Positions 52,564 through 61,417 of a stretch of DNA of 64,000 nt are shown here, in pieces; the stretch's first letter is position 1, and every line of letters begins with the position of its first letter. The notes beneath the pieces are model-generated. The model did no database searches. It saw only the letters and a program-made list of their open reading frames with translations, and had not been told where the DNA came from. The translations under genes were made by a program, and so were the position numbers. This DNA is from Pseudomonas chlororaphis (GTDB lineage: Bacteria; Pseudomonadota; Gammaproteobacteria; Pseudomonadales; Pseudomonadaceae), in the NCBI RefSeq assembly GCF_001921865.1, contig NZ_MSCT01000025.1, positions 124,001 through 188,000 of the forward strand, in the 5' to 3' direction.

Positions 52564-53301
52564 ATGCCGCGATTGCATCGAGCTTTTGCTTTGATCGGAT
52601 TGCTGTTGCTGGGCCAGAGCGCTTATGCGGAAAAATTGCGGTTGGTGGCCGATGCCTGGCCGCCCTTCACCGATGCGACGTTGGTCAATGGCGGGTTGGC
52701 CACCGATATTGTCAGTACCGCGCTGGCGCGGGCCGGTTATGCCAGCGAATTCGAGCAGGTACCCTGGGCGCGGGCGCTGCTCGGTGTCGGCGAGGGACGT
52801 TACGACGTGCTGGTGAATGCCTGGTTCAACGAGGAACGCACCCGGTTGGGGCAATTCTCCTCGGAGTACCTGGTCAACCGGGTGCGTTTCATCCAGCGCA
52901 AAGACGCGCCCGTCGAATACAAAAACCTCAAGCAGTTGCACGGCTACCCCATCGCGGTGGTGCGCGGTTATGCCTATTCCCCCGATTTCGACAGCGATCC
53001 GGACCTGCAGAAAGTCCCGGTGCACAACTTCGCCATGGCGGTGCGGATGCTGGCGGTCGGTCGGGTCAAGCTGACGCTGGAAGACGAGTACGTCGCCCGC
53101 TATTACCTGGCGCGGGAGTCGCCGCGGGTACGTAATGCAGTGGAATTCCTGCCCAACTCCCTGAGCGAGAACGGCCTGCATATCCTGGTCAGCTTGAAGA
53201 ACCCCGAGCATGCGCAGATCGTGGCGAAGTTCGACCGGGAGATCGCGGCGATGAAAGCCGACGGCAGCTACGACCGATTGTTGCGTCAGCACGGGATGTA
53301 G
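52564..53301 (+). CDS. Periplasmic family-3 solute-binding protein, orphan
   Basis: The 245-residue protein has a signal peptide (cut after QSAYA) and a family-3 binding fold (LVADAWPPFTDATLVNGGLA, EGRYDVLVNAWFNEERTRLG). No transporter genes are next to it. It is related in size and layout to the protein encoded at 22465-23280. It may supply a shared ABC system or a sensor. The upstream gap (52291-52563) contains nothing recognisable beyond a probable promoter. Confidence 0.85.
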   Translation: MPRLHRAFALIGLLLLGQSAYAEKLRLVADAWPPFTDATLVNGGLATDIVSTALARAGYASEFEQVPWARALLGVGEGRYDVLVNAWFNEERTRLGQFSSEYLVNRVRFIQRKDAPVEYKNLKQLHGYPIAVVRGYAYSPDFDSDPDLQKVPVHNFAMAVRMLAVGRVKLTLEDEYVARYYLARESPRVRNAVEFLPNSLSENGLHILVSLKNPEHAQIVAKFDREIAAMKADGSYDRLLRQHGM

Positions 53302-53304
53302 CCG

Positions 53305-55497
53305 CTACGCGACCTGTTCGTCGCCGGTGTCCTTTATCAGATGCGCCGCCAGGGTCCGCAAGGGGCCCAGCTGGCGGCAGATCAGCGCCAGCTGGGTCTG
53401 CACCAGACGCTGGCCTTCATCGATCTCGTCCGGCATCTGCTCCAGTTCGTTGGCCAGCGCTTCCTCGGCATCGCTCTGGATCGCCACTGGCTGCTTGCTC
53501 GCCAGCCCCTGGGCGATTTCATCGATACTCCTGGCCAGGCTGACCCCGGCGCCGTCGATCAGCTGTTCGCGGACTTCCGCCGGCAGCTGGGTTTCGCGGT
53601 GCGCGCCGAGGCCGGAGAGGTAGCTGAGCAGAGTGTGCGAGAGCACCAGGAAGCGAAAGCCGACGTCCGCTTCCTTCCGGAAGTGCCCAGGCTCCATCAG
53701 CATGTTGGCCAGGGTGGTGGACAGCGCCGCGTCGGCATTGTGGGCATTGCGCCGGGCCAGCCGATAAGCCAGGTCGTCGCTTTTGCCGGCCGCGTACTGC
53801 TGCATGATCTGCCGCAGGTAGATGCTGTTGCAGGTCAGGGTATTGGCCAGCACCTTGTTCAGGCGTCGGCCCTGCCAGTCGGGCAGGAACAGGAACACCG
53901 CCAGGCCGGCGATCAGGCTGCCCAGCAGGGTATCGAACAGCCGTGGCAGCAACAGCCCGTAACCGTCGCCCACCTGGTTGAAGCAGAACAGCACCATGAT
54001 GGTGATGGCGGCCGTGGCCAGGGTGTAGCGGGTGGTGCGGTTGGTGAAGAACACCACCCCGGCGGCGATCGCGAACAGCGACTGCACCAGCGGGCTGGGG
54101 AACAGGTCGAACAACGCCCAGGCGACCACCAGGCCGATGGCCGTACCGATGATCCGCTGGCCCAGCTTGCGCCGCGTGGCGCCGTAGTTCGGCTGGCAGA
54201 CGAACAGCGTGGTGAGAATGATCCAGTAGCCCTGGGACGGGTGGATCAAATGCACCATGCCGTAGCCGACGGTCAGCGCCAGGGGCAGGCGCAGGGCGTG
54301 GCGGAACAGCAGCGACGTCGGCGTCAGCTGGGTGCGCAGGCGGGTCCAGACGTCCCTGAGGTTGCGCGGCGAACGGTCCAGCAGGCTGCTGTCGGTGGCG
54401 TCGGCGAGGGCGTCGGGGTTGCTCGCGTCGCTGAGCAGGCGGTCGAGGGTGCCGAGGTTGGCGGCCAGCGCCCGCAGCGAACGCAGCAGGCCGCGCCAGG
54501 CCGGGTTGCTCTGGATGCGCAGGTGTTCCAGGGAGGCGTGCAGGTCGCTCAGGGCCTCGGCGAAACCGGCGTCGTAGACGAATGGCTGGCGCAACTGGAT
54601 GGATTCGCCCAGGGCCCGGCAGGCCTTGCCTTGCTGGCGCAGCAGGCGCTGGCAACGGAACAGCACGTCGCTGTGGAAGAACGCGTCGGTCAGGGCGTTG
54701 TAGGGGTAGTGGGACGAGCTGGCGCGTTCGTGGATGTCCTGGGCGAGGAAATACAGCTTCAGGTAGCGGCTGACTTTCGAGCCCGGGCGGCCGTTGCCGA
54801 CCCGGTGCAGGATGATCTCCTTGGCGGTGTTCAGGGCTGCCACCACCTTGCCGTTCTGCTGGGCCAGCTCCAGGCGGCGGGCTTCCACGTCCAGTTGGCG
54901 GATCGGCTCGAACAGCGACGACTTGAGCTTGAGGTAGTAACCCAGCTCGCGGAACAGCCGCGCCAGGCTCTGCTGCACCGGCTGGTTGGAAAACAGCGCT
55001 TGCCACAGCACCGACAGCAGGCCGTACCAGGCGGCGCCGGCCACCAGCAGCAGCGGCTCGTGCCAGAAGTCGGTGACCGCGCCGCCGCGCTGGTCCACGC
55101 CGATCATGGTGTAGACCGACAGGATCAGGGTCGCCGAGGCAATCGCCCCATAGCGTTCGCCCAGGGCGCCGAGCATGGTCAGGCCGAAGCTCGCCAGGGC
55201 CAGGGCGATGATGAAGATCCAGGGGTAGGGGAACAGCAGTTCGACGGACAGGGCGGCGACGCTGAAACACACCAGGGTCACGGCCAGGGCATTGATCCGG
55301 CCTTGCCAGCTGTCGTCGGTCTCGGCCAGGGCGCTGGCGATGATCCCCAGGAACAACGGGATCAGCAACGTCATTTCGTCCTGGTACCAGCACAGCGCCA
55401 TGCTGCCGGTCAGGGCGATGAACACCCGCACGCTGTAGCTGAATTTATCCAGCGCCCAGAGGCGCCGCAGGGACTGGCGAAAGGTGGTCGAGGACAT
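53305..55497 (-). CDS. yccS: YccS/FUSC family inner-membrane transporter
   Basis: The 730-residue protein has two blocks of membrane helices (residues about 20-170 and 400-530) separated and followed by cytosolic regions, the YccS/YhfK arrangement of the fusaric-acid-resistance superfamily. Motifs include the N-terminal LWALDKFSYSVRVFIALTGS and the second-half HPSQGYWIILTTLFVCQPNYGA. Likely exports an aromatic or other weak acid; substrate unproven. Its stop lies only three bases from that of the convergent binding-protein gene. Confidence 0.92.
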   Translation of the reverse strand: MSSTTFRQSLRRLWALDKFSYSVRVFIALTGSMALCWYQDEMTLLIPLFLGIIASALAETDDSWQGRINALAVTLVCFSVAALSVELLFPYPWIFIIALALASFGLTMLGALGERYGAIASATLILSVYTMIGVDQRGGAVTDFWHEPLLLVAGAAWYGLLSVLWQALFSNQPVQQSLARLFRELGYYLKLKSSLFEPIRQLDVEARRLELAQQNGKVVAALNTAKEIILHRVGNGRPGSKVSRYLKLYFLAQDIHERASSSHYPYNALTDAFFHSDVLFRCQRLLRQQGKACRALGESIQLRQPFVYDAGFAEALSDLHASLEHLRIQSNPAWRGLLRSLRALAANLGTLDRLLSDASNPDALADATDSSLLDRSPRNLRDVWTRLRTQLTPTSLLFRHALRLPLALTVGYGMVHLIHPSQGYWIILTTLFVCQPNYGATRRKLGQRIIGTAIGLVVAWALFDLFPSPLVQSLFAIAAGVVFFTNRTTRYTLATAAITIMVLFCFNQVGDGYGLLLPRLFDTLLGSLIAGLAVFLFLPDWQGRRLNKVLANTLTCNSIYLRQIMQQYAAGKSDDLAYRLARRNAHNADAALSTTLANMLMEPGHFRKEADVGFRFLVLSHTLLSYLSGLGAHRETQLPAEVREQLIDGAGVSLARSIDEIAQGLASKQPVAIQSDAEEALANELEQMPDEIDEGQRLVQTQLALICRQLGPLRTLAAHLIKDTGDEQVA

Positions 55498-55639
55498 GAA
55501 GTGAGAAAGGCCTTCCGGGGCGATGCCGCTAAATTGAGCCAGTATTGACGACCGCGCAATGGGGGCGTCACATCTGCCAGCAAATTCTGTTCCTTGAGCG
55601 CGGGGGGCTGTTCACAAATCCTCTGCCGGATCCCTAAAA

Positions 55640-55670
55640 CTGTAGGCGCGAGCAAGCTCGCTCCTACAGT
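55640..55670. repeat. Compact REP hairpin
   Basis: CTGTAGGCGCGAGC runs directly into AAGCTCGCTCCTACAG, a tight inverted repeat between yccS and the flavoprotein gene, 3' of the latter on the minus strand. The rest of the 55498-55683 gap shows nothing notable. Confidence 0.85.
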
Positions 55671-55683
55671 TTTATCGACGGGC

Positions 55684-56862
55684 TCAGGCGTACTGCGCGG
55701 CCGCGTAGCCGGAGGCCCAGGCCCACTGGAAGTTGAAGCCGCCCAGGTGGCCGGTGACGTCCAGCACTTCGCCGATGAAATACAGCCCCGGGCTTTTCAG
55801 CGATTCCATGGTCTTGGACGACACCTCGCGGGTATCGACGCCGCCCAGGGTGACCTCGGCGGTGCGGTAGCCTTCGGTGCCGGCGGGCACCAGTTGCCAG
55901 CTCGCCAGCTTGTCGGCAATGTCCGCCAGCTCGGCGTGGGTGTACTGCTTCATCGGCTTGGAGACGAACCAGTTGTCGGCCAGCAGGTTGGCCATTTTCT
56001 TGGTGAAGATTTCGCCGAGCAGGGTTTTCAGCTCGCTGTTGGGGCGTTCGGCCTGCTGCTGTTGCAGCCAGCCCGGCACATCGTGGTCCGGCAGCAGGTT
56101 GATCTCGACCGTGTCGCCGGGTTGCCAGTACGAGGAAATCTGCAGGATCGCCGGGCCGCTCAGCCCGCGGTGGGTGAACAGGATGTTCTCGCGAAAGCTC
56201 ATGTCGTTGCAGCTCACCAGGCAATCCACCGAGGTCCCGGAGAGCTCGCCACACAACTCCTTGAGCTGGTCGGTAATGGTGAACGGCACCAGCCCGGCGC
56301 GGGTTGGCAACAATTCATGGCCGAACTGCTTGGCCACTTGATAGCCGAAGCCGGTAGCGCCCAGGGTCGGGATCGACAGGCCGCCGGTGGCGATCACCAG
56401 GGATTGGCACTTCAGCTGGCCGAGGGTGGTTTCCAGCAGGTAGCCGGGGTCGAGCTTCTCGATCTGCTGGATCGAGGTGTCCAGGTGCAGTTGGACGCCG
56501 ACCTGTTCGCATTCGTCGAGGAGCATGCCGAGGATGTCGCTGGACTTGTTGTCGCAGAACAGCTGGCCGAGTTTTTTCTCGTGGTATGGCACGCCGTGCT
56601 TGGCCACCAGGCCGATGAAATCCCACTGGGTGTAGCGGGCCAGGGCCGACTTGCAGAAGTGCGCGTTCTGCGAGAGGAAGTTGGCTGGCTCGGTATACAT
56701 ATTGGTGAAGTTGCAGCGCCCGCCGCCGGACATGAGGATCTTCTTGCCGGCCTTGTTGGCGTGGTCCAGCAGCATGACCTGGCGCCCCCGGCCGGCCGCG
56801 GTCAGCGCGCACATCAACCCTGCGGCGCCAGCGCCAATGATCACGACTTCGGTAGAGCGCAA
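55684..56862 (-). CDS. HI0933-like NAD(P)/FAD-dependent oxidoreductase
   Basis: The flavoprotein starts with VVIIGAGAAGLMCALTA (FAD Rossmann motif), has the family block KKILMSGGGRCNFTN and ends FNFQWAWASGYAAAQYA, the C-terminal FAD contact seen in the HI0933/YhiN/BaiN family. Its reaction is not known; relatives reduce bile-acid intermediates. The TTG at 56862, with GAGGA seven bases upstream, gives a normal N-terminus (392 residues). The longer frame to 56979 runs through REP sequences and is not credible. Confidence 0.88.
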   Translation of the reverse strand: MRSTEVVIIGAGAAGLMCALTAAGRGRQVMLLDHANKAGKKILMSGGGRCNFTNMYTEPANFLSQNAHFCKSALARYTQWDFIGLVAKHGVPYHEKKLGQLFCDNKSSDILGMLLDECEQVGVQLHLDTSIQQIEKLDPGYLLETTLGQLKCQSLVIATGGLSIPTLGATGFGYQVAKQFGHELLPTRAGLVPFTITDQLKELCGELSGTSVDCLVSCNDMSFRENILFTHRGLSGPAILQISSYWQPGDTVEINLLPDHDVPGWLQQQQAERPNSELKTLLGEIFTKKMANLLADNWFVSKPMKQYTHAELADIADKLASWQLVPAGTEGYRTAEVTLGGVDTREVSSKTMESLKSPGLYFIGEVLDVTGHLGGFNFQWAWASGYAAAQYA

Positions 56863-56901
56863 AACGGTGTCCTCACACAAAGTTTCGAGGCGACCCCGTT
56901 C

Positions 56902-56996
56902 CCGTAGGAGCGAGGCTTGCCCGCGATGAACGATAACGCGGTCATGCCTGACAGACCGCGGTGCCTCGATCGCGGGCAAGCCTCGCTCCTACCAGA
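56902..56996. repeat. Inverted REP pair, GGGCAAGCC variant
   Basis: GTAGGAGCGAGGCTTGCCCGCGAT and its inverted copy lie about 45 bases apart in the gap between dbpA and the flavoprotein gene. Both arms keep compensating changes relative to the common core. Confidence 0.9.
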
Positions 56997-57018
56997 GCAG
57001 GAATTGGCCGCGGCGGTA

Positions 57019-58404
57019 TTACAGGATGCGTACGCGCAGCGAACGACCCTTGATCTTGCCACTGTTCAGGCGTTGCAGGGCCTGCTTGGCAATGGCGCGG
57101 TCGACGGCGACATAGGCCTGGAAATCGAAAATCGCGATCTTGCCGACCTGGGCACCGGGGATGCCGGCGTCGCCGGTCAGGGCGCCGAGGATGTCGCCCG
57201 GGCGCACCTTGTCCTTGCGCCCGGCGGCAATGCACAGGGTGCTCATGGCCGGCAGCAGCGGGCCGCCGCCCTGGGATTTCAGGCTGTCGATCTGTTCCCA
57301 GTTCAACGGCGCCTTCTGCAACTGCTCGATGGCCTGGGCGCGGTGCGCTTCGGATGGCGCCACCAGGCTGACGGCCAGGCCTTTCTCGCCGGCGCGGCCG
57401 GTGCGGCCGACGCGGTGGATGTGGATTTCCGAGTCCCGCGCCAGTTCGACGTTGATCACCATGTCCAGGGCATCGATGTCCAAGCCGCGGGCGGCCACGT
57501 CGGTGGCCACCAGCACCGAGGTGCTGCGGTTGGCGAACATCGCCAGCACCTGGTCGCGGTCGCGCTGTTCCAGGTCGCCATGCAGGCCCACGGCGGACAT
57601 GCCCTTGGCGGTCAGGTGGTCGACGGTGTCCTGGACCTGCTGCTTGGTGAAGCAGAAGGCCACGCAGGATTGCGGGCGGAAGTGGTTCAGCACCTTGACC
57701 ACCGCGTCGATGCGCTCGTCCGGCGAGATCTCGTAGAAACGCTGCTCGATCTCGCTGTCGGCGTGCAGGGCTTCGGCTTTCACCTGCTGCGGGTCGCGCA
57801 TGAATTTCGAGGCCAGTTGCTTGATGCCCACCGGGTAGGTGGCGGAGAACAGCAGGGTCTGCCGGCGCTCGGGGGTGTAGGCGATGATTTCTTCGATCGG
57901 GTCGTAGAAGCCCATGTCGAGCATGCGGTCGGCTTCGTCGAGGACCAGGGTGTTGAGGCCGTCGAGTTTCAGCGAGCCCTTGCGCAGGTGCTGGGACAGG
58001 CGGCCCGGGGTGCCGACGATGATGTGCGCACCGTGTTCCAGCGAGGCGATCTGCGGGCCGAAGGACACGCCGCCGCACAGGGTCAGGACCTTGATGTTGT
58101 CTTCGGCGCGGGCCAGGCGACGGATTTCCTTGGCCACCTGGTCGGCCAGCTCACGGGTCGGGCAGATCACCAGCGCCTGGCAACCGAAGTAGCGCGGGTT
58201 GATCGGGTTCAACAGGCCGATGCCAAACGCAGCGGTCTTGCCGCTGCCGGTCTTGGCCTGGGCGATCAGGTCCATGCCCTTGAGGATCACCGGCAAGCTT
58301 TGCGCCTGGACCGGCGTCATCTGGGCGTAACCGAGTGAGTCGAGGTTAGCCAGCATGGCGGCGGACAGCGGCAAAGTATTAAAAGCGGTGGCGATGGTGG
58401 TCAC
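57019..58404 (-). CDS. dbpA: ATP-dependent RNA helicase DbpA
   Basis: DbpA is a DEAD-box helicase of 50S ribosome assembly, directed to 23S rRNA by its C-terminal RNA-binding domain. Motifs are AKTGSGKT, PTRELADQV, VLDEADRMLDMGF, LLFSAT, TDVAARGLDID and HRVGRTGRAG. The last 80 residues (KVRPGDILGALTGDAG, IAIFDFQAYVAVDRAIAKQAL) are the DbpA-specific domain. The GTG at 58404 gives VTTIATAFNTLPLS and 461 residues; the TTG at 58419 is less likely. This is the second DEAD-box gene in the window. Confidence 0.93.
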   Translation of the reverse strand: MTTIATAFNTLPLSAAMLANLDSLGYAQMTPVQAQSLPVILKGMDLIAQAKTGSGKTAAFGIGLLNPINPRYFGCQALVICPTRELADQVAKEIRRLARAEDNIKVLTLCGGVSFGPQIASLEHGAHIIVGTPGRLSQHLRKGSLKLDGLNTLVLDEADRMLDMGFYDPIEEIIAYTPERRQTLLFSATYPVGIKQLASKFMRDPQQVKAEALHADSEIEQRFYEISPDERIDAVVKVLNHFRPQSCVAFCFTKQQVQDTVDHLTAKGMSAVGLHGDLEQRDRDQVLAMFANRSTSVLVATDVAARGLDIDALDMVINVELARDSEIHIHRVGRTGRAGEKGLAVSLVAPSEAHRAQAIEQLQKAPLNWEQIDSLKSQGGGPLLPAMSTLCIAAGRKDKVRPGDILGALTGDAGIPGAQVGKIAIFDFQAYVAVDRAIAKQALQRLNSGKIKGRSLRVRIL

Positions 58405-58524
58405 GGGACGGGCCTGCAAAACAAAATGTCGCGCAGTGTATCAGTCCCGCTCCCTCAACCTGCAATTTCTGGACGAAAAGTAGCCAGAAAGCACCGCCGC
58501 CCACGTACCTCCTACAGGGGGGCG

Positions 58525-59955
58525 TCAGTGTTCGATGTGCTGCTCCTGGACCTTCTTCGCCCGCCGGCCGTCCTTGGGCGACAGTTGCAGGAAGATCGCC
58601 GCCGCCAGCATCGCCATGATGCCCACGGTGAGGAAGGTCAGCTGGAAAGCACCGAGCACGGTATTCACGCCGTCGTTGCCGGCTTCGGCGGTGAAGCCGC
58701 CGAGCAACGCGCCGGCGCAGGCCACCCCGAGGCTCAGGGACAGTTGCGCGACCACCGACAGCAGGCTGTTGCCGCTGCTGGCGGCTGCGTCGTCGAGGTC
58801 GATCAGGGTCACGGTGTTCATCGCCGTGAATTGCAGCGAGTTGATCGCCCCCAGCACCGCCAGCATGCCCAGCAGCAGCGGGTAGGGCGTCTGCTGCGTG
58901 ACCAGGCCCATGCTGGCGAGCATGATCCCCAGCGCCAGGGTGTTGCCGGTGAGGACGATGCGGTAGCCCAGGCGCTCGATCAGCGGGCGGGCGATGGATT
59001 TGGCGAGCATCGCCGCGGCCGCCAGCGGCAGCATGCTCATCCCGGCCTGGGACGGCGTGTAGCCGAGGGCGACCTGCAACAGCAGGGGCACGAGGAACGG
59101 CAAGGCGCCGCTGCCGAGGCGGGCGAACAGGTTGCCGAGGATGCCCACGGCAAAGGTCCGCACCTTGAACAGCGAAGGCGCGAACAGCGGGTTGTCGATA
59201 TGCCCGGCCCGCAGCCAGTAGGCGGCCAGGCAGGCCAGGCCGCCGAACAGCAGCAACATCACCCGCAGGTGCGGCAGGTGCAGTTCGCCCAGGCCCTCCA
59301 TGGCAATCGTGATCAGCACCATGGCCGCGCCGAACAGCAAGAAGCCCAGGCCGTCGAACCGCGTGCGCTCGCTGCCGCGCAGGTCGGGAATGAAGCGCCA
59401 CACCGCGTAGCAGCCGATGGCGCCCACCGGCAGGTTGATCAGGAAGATCCAGTGCCAGGACAGGTACTGCACCATCCAGCCGCCCATGGTCGGGCCGAGC
59501 AACGGGCCGAGCAGCCCGGGAATGGTGATGAAGCCCATGATCCGCACCAGCTCCGAACGCGGGTAGGCGCGCAGCACCACCAGCCGCCCCACCGGCAGCA
59601 TCAGGGCGCCGCCCAGGCCCTGGATCACCCGGGCGCCGACCAGCAGGCCCAGGGAGTTGGACAGCGCGCAGAGCAACGAGCCAATGCTGAACAGCAGGAT
59701 GGCGCCGAAGAAGATCTTCTTGGTGCCGAAGCGGTCGGCGATCCAGCCCGACGCCGGGATCAGCAACGCCACGGTGAGCATGTAGGCGATGACCACGCCC
59801 TGCATGCGCAACGGATCTTCCGCCAGGTCACGGGCCATGGCCGGCAGGGCGGTGTTGAGGATGGTCCCGTCGAGGGATTGCATGAAAAAGGCGATGGCCA
59901 CCACCCAGGGCAGCGAGCGGGCGGTGGTGGCGTCAAGCTCGGCACGGTTGGGCAT
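58525..59955 (-). CDS. MdtD-like multidrug exporter (MFS, DHA2 family)
   Basis: The 476-residue protein has fourteen hydrophobic segments and DHA2 motifs: FMQSLDGTILNTALPAMARDL, the GWIADRFGTKKIFF loop and ARVIQGLGGALMLPVGRL. It resembles E. coli MdtD. The ribosome site AAAGAGG precedes the ATG. No membrane-fusion protein gene accompanies it, so it probably works alone in the inner membrane. A cytosolic basic tail (PKDGRRAKKVQEQHIEH) ends the protein. Confidence 0.88.
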   Translation of the reverse strand: MPNRAELDATTARSLPWVVAIAFFMQSLDGTILNTALPAMARDLAEDPLRMQGVVIAYMLTVALLIPASGWIADRFGTKKIFFGAILLFSIGSLLCALSNSLGLLVGARVIQGLGGALMLPVGRLVVLRAYPRSELVRIMGFITIPGLLGPLLGPTMGGWMVQYLSWHWIFLINLPVGAIGCYAVWRFIPDLRGSERTRFDGLGFLLFGAAMVLITIAMEGLGELHLPHLRVMLLLFGGLACLAAYWLRAGHIDNPLFAPSLFKVRTFAVGILGNLFARLGSGALPFLVPLLLQVALGYTPSQAGMSMLPLAAAAMLAKSIARPLIERLGYRIVLTGNTLALGIMLASMGLVTQQTPYPLLLGMLAVLGAINSLQFTAMNTVTLIDLDDAAASSGNSLLSVVAQLSLSLGVACAGALLGGFTAEAGNDGVNTVLGAFQLTFLTVGIMAMLAAAIFLQLSPKDGRRAKKVQEQHIEH

Positions 59956-59992
59956 GGGACCTCTTTCTCGTTATGAACACGTACCCCTGTTG

Positions 59993-60085
59993 CTGTAGGA
60001 GCGAGCTTGCTCGCGATAGCGTCCGAACAGCCAGCATCGAGGCTGAAGCTAACGCCGCCATCGCGAGCAAGCTGCGCTCCTACAA
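59993..60085. repeat. Inverted REP pair; right copy carries the stop codon of the next gene
   Basis: CTGTAGGAGCGAGCTTGCTCGC is followed by an inverted copy (ATCGCGAGCAAGCTGCGCTCC) 40 bases on. The TAG in the outer TGTAGGAGC of the right copy (minus strand, 60080-60082) is the stop codon of the TldE-like gene. Confidence 0.88.
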
Positions 60086-61417
60086 GGTCAGCGTCAGCCG
60101 GCTCACCAGCGCCCCCGGCAGTTGCGCCGAAGCCGTCTGGCGCTGGCTGTAGGTGCTGGCCGACAGCAGCAGTTCGCGCTCCCGGGTCAGGCCTTCCAGG
60201 TGCGAACCCAGCAGGCTGTAGACGCTGTCGTCGAAACGCATGGTGCTGACCGGTGCCTGGATCTCGCCGTTCTCCACCCAGAAAGTGGCGAAGCGGGTCA
60301 TGCCGGTCAGGCGCGCCGCCGGCTGGTCCGAGTAGTTCAGGTACCACAGGTTGCTGATGTACAGGCCGGTGCCCAGTTGCTTGAGGATGTCTTGCTGCGA
60401 CAACTGCCCGGCCGCCATGTTCAAGGCGGTGGGGTATTCGCCGCTGCTTGCGCCATTGGTCGCCAGGCCGTATTCGGCGGCGCTGCGGGAGTTGATCAGT
60501 TGCCCCTGGGCCACGCCGCCGGCGATCAGCGACAGATCACTGCGCGGGTAACCCTCGTCGGAAAACGCCGGGCTCAACGAGCCGCTGACCTGTTCGTCCA
60601 GCGCCACCATGGGGCTCAGGCGGGCATCACCGGCATAGAGTTTCTGCAACGGGCTGTGCTTGCTGGCGATGGCCTGGGCGGAAAAACCGCCCCAACTGAG
60701 CATGCCGACGATTTCTTCCAGGGCCGCTGGTGCCAGGTAGGCGCGATAGTGCCCGGGCGCCAGGGTGCGCAGCGGCCGCCCGAGGAATTCCAGCTGCTCG
60801 CGGGCCTGGCGCAAGCGCTGGGCCAGGCCGTCGCTGCTCCATTGGTGCCCGGCGTAGCTGGCCTTCACGGCCTGGCCGTTGTCGTGGAACAGGCTGAAAT
60901 CGAAATTGAAGCTGTTGGCCTGATGCCAGCCAAATGCCCCAGAGGAGCTGGCGAAGCCCCGGCTGATCGGGCCGGCGGCGTAGAACCCCACCAGGTCCAG
61001 GCCGGCGGCGGCCGTGGCGATTTCGGCCACTACCTGCTCGCTGGGCGGCAGCGGCTGTTCCTGTACATCATGGGTTTTCCAGCCGTTGTGGTTGAGCTGC
61101 AGGTACGGGTCGCGGGGCAGCAGCGGCAGGGTTTCGCGCAACTGTTGCAGGCCTTCGGCCAGGCGCTGGACATCGACCTGCGGATCGCCGGCGAGGGTGA
61201 TGGCGAGGTCGGCATGGCGTCCGTCATCGATCAGCTTGAGGTCGAGGCTGGCTTGCTGCACTTGCCCGGCCTGGCGCACCTTGGCGTGGTTGAAGCGGAT
61301 GAACTGCGAGGATTCGGCGGCGTAGCTCAGGGTGAATTGCTCGGGTTCGCGCACGGCGTCGCCCAGCCACTGCACCAGCGCCTTGAACTGCTCGGCCTGA
61401 CTCATGGACGTACTCAT
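60080..61417 (-). CDS. TldE/PmbA-like protein, partner of the adjacent TldD-like peptidase
   Basis: The 445-residue protein belongs to the PmbA/TldE side of the TldD family; it lacks an HExxxH zinc site, as TldE proteins do. Segments such as SDEGYPRSDLSLIAGGVAQG and NGASSGEYPTALNMAAG lie where family members form the central chamber. The ATG at 61417 has GGAGGAG seven bases upstream and overlaps the stop of the TldD-like gene (TGATG), so the two are co-translated. Typical Pseudomonas tldD and pmbA are separate genes, so this linked pair is a second system. Confidence 0.82.
   Translation of the reverse strand: MSTSMSQAEQFKALVQWLGDAVREPEQFTLSYAAESSQFIRFNHAKVRQAGQVQQASLDLKLIDDGRHADLAITLAGDPQVDVQRLAEGLQQLRETLPLLPRDPYLQLNHNGWKTHDVQEQPLPPSEQVVAEIATAAAGLDLVGFYAAGPISRGFASSSGAFGWHQANSFNFDFSLFHDNGQAVKASYAGHQWSSDGLAQRLRQAREQLEFLGRPLRTLAPGHYRAYLAPAALEEIVGMLSWGGFSAQAIASKHSPLQKLYAGDARLSPMVALDEQVSGSLSPAFSDEGYPRSDLSLIAGGVAQGQLINSRSAAEYGLATNGASSGEYPTALNMAAGQLSQQDILKQLGTGLYISNLWYLNYSDQPAARLTGMTRFATFWVENGEIQAPVSTMRFDDSVYSLLGSHLEGLTRERELLLSASTYSQRQTASAQLPGALVSRLTLTL

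Noticed and set aside
53341..55548. 735-residue plus-strand frame opposite yccS
   Set aside because: Gln/Gly/Arg-rich shadow; the minus strand gives a clear membrane protein of normal family length.
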